This document shows, one piece after another, positions 61,180 to 64,000 of a stretch of 64,000 nt of DNA. The DNA comes from Saposhnikovia divaricata (lineage: Eukaryota; Streptophyta; Magnoliopsida; Apiales; Apiaceae): NCBI GenBank assembly GCA_036435485.1, contig CM071596.1:64901001-64965000 (forward strand), given 5' to 3'. Position numbers and translations under genes: made by a program. The notes beneath the pieces were generated by a model. The model was not told the origin of the DNA. It saw nothing but the letters and a program-made list of their open reading frames with translations, and searched no databases. Position 1 is the stretch's first letter, and every line of letters begins with the position of its first letter.

Positions 61180-62420
61180 TAACTCTTTTAAGAATTGACT
61201 AATCCAAACACCCTAATAATTTGTGAGGAAAATATAAATATCAAAATGTAAATTAAGAATGAAGCCTTTGTTTTGTTGAATAAGATTAAACGTTAATTAG
61301 TAAGACTGACACTAGGTTTCATAATATGGTACACGTACTATCATATATTATTATTATTATGAATTAATATATTAATTATTTGAATTAATATAAAATTTAA
61401 TTTATTTTAATAAATTTTATTATTAATTTTAAATTTAATTATGTTCCATACCTAATTTCATTACATAAATAAATATTATTAATTTAAAGTTATTTTTAAA
61501 TTTATTGTTAAATATTTTAAGAATTCAATAGATTTTAAAAAAAAAAATCATTTAGTATAACCTAAAATTGTAGAAGAAAGAATCGTAGAAAGAAGTGTGT
61601 GCAGACTATGATTCTAATCCGGATATAATTGAAAACGTTTATAATTCTATAAAACATGTGGTATTTTATTTTTTATATAATTTAACTGAATTTGGGATTT
61701 CCAACACATTTTTTAAATTTTTAAAAATATATTTTTGTGTCTTGGTTCGTTGATTAGTTGGTTAACATCTTCCTAAAAACAAAAAATAAATCAAAATGTA
61801 TTCAATTATAATTAAAAATGTAAATCACATATTTTACATACTATTTCGATTATATTTCAATTACAATCCTCAACCAACACCCAACTTCTTTTCAGACTCT
61901 TTCGAGAAGCCAATATCTTTTGAAATTAATTTAAACAATTTTAATATAAAAAATTATTAATAAGTAAACAAATTAAAAAAAAGGAAAAAAATAAGTATAA
62001 TATCTATGTGTACTATACTTTTTATAAGAAAATAGGGCATAATTGGTTGGTTAGTTAAAACTTTTCTAAAAAACTTATTCGGACCTTCTAAAAAAACAAA
62101 TTAAAATATATACTGTAATTTACTTAAAAAAATAAGACACATATTTTACATAAATACATATTCTATCAGTTATATTGAAATTCAATTACATACTCCTTTA
62201 ATTATATTTTTAATATAATTTTTTTAACTTATTACTTTTAGAAGGTGTTAACAATTTATTTTGCATGGCGTTAATCAGCCAACCAACTTGGTCGGTTAAT
62301 TAAAACCTTTCTAAAAAATTTATTCGCACCTTCTAATAAAACAAATTAAAATATATACTGTAATTTACTTAAAAATTAAAACACTTATTTTATTAAATAC
62401 ATACTCTTTCAGTTATATTA
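61180..62420. repeat. AT-rich spacer with a diverged tandem repeat of about 240 bp
   Basis: A block with TTGGT(T/C)GGTTA(G/A)TTAAAAC, CTTCTAA(A/T)AAAACAAATT and AAAATATATACTGTAATTTA occurs at about 62045 and 62285, and a weaker copy is near 61740. No gene. Confidence 0.6.
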
Positions 62421-62733
62421 AACTTTTTTTTTTTTGATAAGCTAAGTTATATTATATTCGGAATTGTTACAGGAGCAAGTTACATGGCTTTGTTTCTACT
62501 GCCATACTGAGATTATCAACCACAAATACGTAGACATTAGCATAGATATGCCCCTACTTAACCACAGACTAGACAACGGAGCATTACTAGGACTGAAACG
62601 GAACACTACTAGTACTGAAACAAGTCCAACTAATAGACATTATCCAAAAGCTAGATCAACTTTTAAGCTAACTGCCATGTATTTTGCTTCAAGACGGAAA
62701 ACTGAAGCATGCTCCTGGCCGACCTGAGGCACT
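62421..62733 (-). other. 3' end of a retro-inserted sequence (A-tail on the minus strand)
   Basis: A run of T at about 62425-62436 on plus is an A-tail on the minus strand, preceded there by AATATAACTTAGCTTATC, which resembles plant LINE 3' ends. It lies about 300 bases after the stop of the RNase H-like frame, so the two may form one retro-copied unit. Confidence 0.5.
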
Positions 62734-63504
62734 TTAATCCACATCTCCTAATGGAGGGTCAGTTGCAAAGAGGCTAACACCGTGATCTGCGTGATGGATT
62801 TCCTCTCTGAGTTCTCCTAATGCCAACTGCTGCTCGTCCTCTTCCATTTCCATGGCCACTGCATGAGGTGCATCCTCTTGACCTAACCCTAGTTCATCTA
62901 TTTGGTCTGACAGGACGACTCCACCTTCAAAGTCTGCAGGATCTGGAGCATGGTTTGGAATGGTGATATCAACAAAGTCTGGGTGGTCGACACCAAGGCC
63001 TAAATCCCAGTCAAGCAATTCTTCCACTCCCCCAACTGGATGATCAAGAGTATAAAGCCTGTGACACACTTCCATTGCCAAGTTTGCTGCGTACCTGGCC
63101 ACTTTGTTACGTGCAGCAAACACGAAGCCAATGACACACAACCAGGCGTTGTTCTTGAGCAGTAGGTCTATCTGGTTGACGATGTGAAAGATGGGGGCTG
63201 GAGCGCCTAGGTTGAAGTTTTTAATTGCCTGAAAAGCATCACGGTTATCTGTTTCTATTATCACGTTACGATAGCCCTCCTTGAACGCTCTCCTCATCGC
63301 ACAGAAAATGGCCCAGAGCTGGTTTCCCACCCTTGATAGACGTGGAATCACACCAATGGTTATTAGCTTAAGATGACCGTTTGCATCTCTGTAGACCGCA
63401 CCAATTCCTGTGTTGTTTCCATTTAGTAATGGTACAGTTGTGTGTGAACCATGAACGTTTATTTTTAGAGCTCCAGGGGGTGGAGGCACCCAGTGAAAAG
63501 CCAT
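62734..63504 (-). CDS. RNase H-like (RVT_3) protein with acidic C-terminal tail
   Basis: An intact 256-residue frame, ATG at 63504 preceded by a CT-rich leader. Residues about 1-150 match the RVT_3 RNase H-like fold found at the end of plant L1 ORF2: WVPPPPGALKINVHGS, GIGAVYRDANGHL, GYRNVIIETDNRDAFQAI and FAARNKVARYAANLA. Of the four catalytic acids only Asp86 (IETDN) is kept; the usual positions are His18 (D in KxNVDGS), Gln62 (E in ELWA) and Arg137 (D in NxVADxLA). Residues about 155-256 are an acidic tail (ELLDWDLGLGVDHPDF, MEMEEDEQQL) not typical of L1. It is unlikely to cut RNA. It may be a LINE remnant, a retrogene, or a host protein using the fold for binding. Confidence 0.65.
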   Translation of the reverse strand: MAFHWVPPPPGALKINVHGSHTTVPLLNGNNTGIGAVYRDANGHLKLITIGVIPRLSRVGNQLWAIFCAMRRAFKEGYRNVIIETDNRDAFQAIKNFNLGAPAPIFHIVNQIDLLLKNNAWLCVIGFVFAARNKVARYAANLAMEVCHRLYTLDHPVGGVEELLDWDLGLGVDHPDFVDITIPNHAPDPADFEGGVVLSDQIDELGLGQEDAPHAVAMEMEEDEQQLALGELREEIHHADHGVSLFATDPPLGDVD

Positions 63505-64000
63505 GATTTCTCGAGGGGGAATGAGGTGGAGAAAAAGAGGAAGTGAGAAAGAGAGTGTGGAGAATGAATTGATCAGGCAAGAGGATAAAAAGGCCTAAGA
63601 GATTATTGCTAACATACCATTAATATCAATAATGGTCAGGTAACCCTAGTTAATGAAACTAATGATACCTCCGGCCTTTGCTATAAATGAGAAGGATATT
63701 TGCACTTAGGCATGATCTTGGAATTAATATGTGAGTGACCCTTAGCCAATGGCAATGGTACCACCTGTATTTACAAAGAGGAGCTTCCAGAAATTCATTA
63801 TTGCAATCTGTAGGTGAAGGATATTGTGCTGGATTTCTGAGCATATCCAAATTTCTTCCCGCCTTGTGCATTCAATATGGAGGGACAACACAGTTCTTGT
63901 GCACCACTGTTCATTTTGGAAGTAATTTGAAGAATGTATTTTGCCTCCCCTTAGATATTTCTCTTACCTGAACTGTGTGGAAGGCCTCCAAATTGTTCTT
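63505..64000. other. 5' flank of the RNase H-like frame
   Basis: The first 90 bases on the minus strand are CT-rich, like a plant 5' leader. Nothing else was recognised to the window edge. Confidence 0.4.

Noticed and set aside
62464..62727. 87-codon plus-strand frame
   Set aside because: Lies in the 3' part of the minus-strand retro-inserted unit; no domain and no signals.

Overview
The window is nuclear DNA of a flowering plant, most likely a eudicot. The evidence is AT-rich intergenic sequence, a nucleus-encoded plastid-type S1 protein with GT/AG introns, and plant-type transposons (Sirevirus-like copia, chromovirus gypsy, L1 and RTE LINEs, Stowaway and Tourist MITEs, Helitrons with hairpin-CTAG ends). 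I cannot name the species from the sequence.

Layout. 1-1497: LTR-like promoter sequence followed by a SINE/RTE 3' tail. 2394-8848 (minus): the one clear host gene, eight exons, 515 codons, a chloroplast S1 RNA-binding protein of the PDE338/RLSB type, with a foldback MITE in intron 1. 9735-11615: a Stowaway MITE split by a 5'-truncated RTE LINE. 11616-13500: noncoding DNA with repeated palindromes around ATTAC(C/G)CAT. 13640-18376 (minus): a decayed chromovirus, itself interrupted by an LTR-like insertion. 18377-22604: LTR-like noncoding DNA with a hAT-like MITE. 22605-34855: several Helitrons in both orientations, including a head-to-tail pair. 35383-58335: one Helitron that carries a nested series of insertions. 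58801-61179: an intact-ended minus-strand Helitron. 62421-63504: an RNase H-like ORF on the minus strand next to an A-tail.

The nest at 35383-58335 can be resolved by target-site logic. A Helitron (A|T target) contains a Stowaway MITE (37079-55815, TA duplications). Inside that MITE sits an L1 LINE with 17-bp duplications. Inside the L1 sits a 13.0-kb Sirevirus-like copia with 1.0-kb LTRs and the 5-bp duplication TCTCT. The two copia LTRs differ at 13 positions plus one 1-bp indel by eye, so it is the youngest layer. It has gag, pol with two in-frame stops, and a broken 4.5-kb third ORF of unknown function.

The most unusual signal is the 9-mer TCAACGGAT (or its complement ATCCGTTGA). I count about 34 exact copies in the copia element, in both LTRs, the gag end, a pol linker, the 3' noncoding part and the third ORF. 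The complement is read in two different frames, which suggests the DNA or RNA motif itself matters. Other points of interest are the tandem Helitrons, the palindrome array and an RNase H-like protein lacking three of four catalytic acids.
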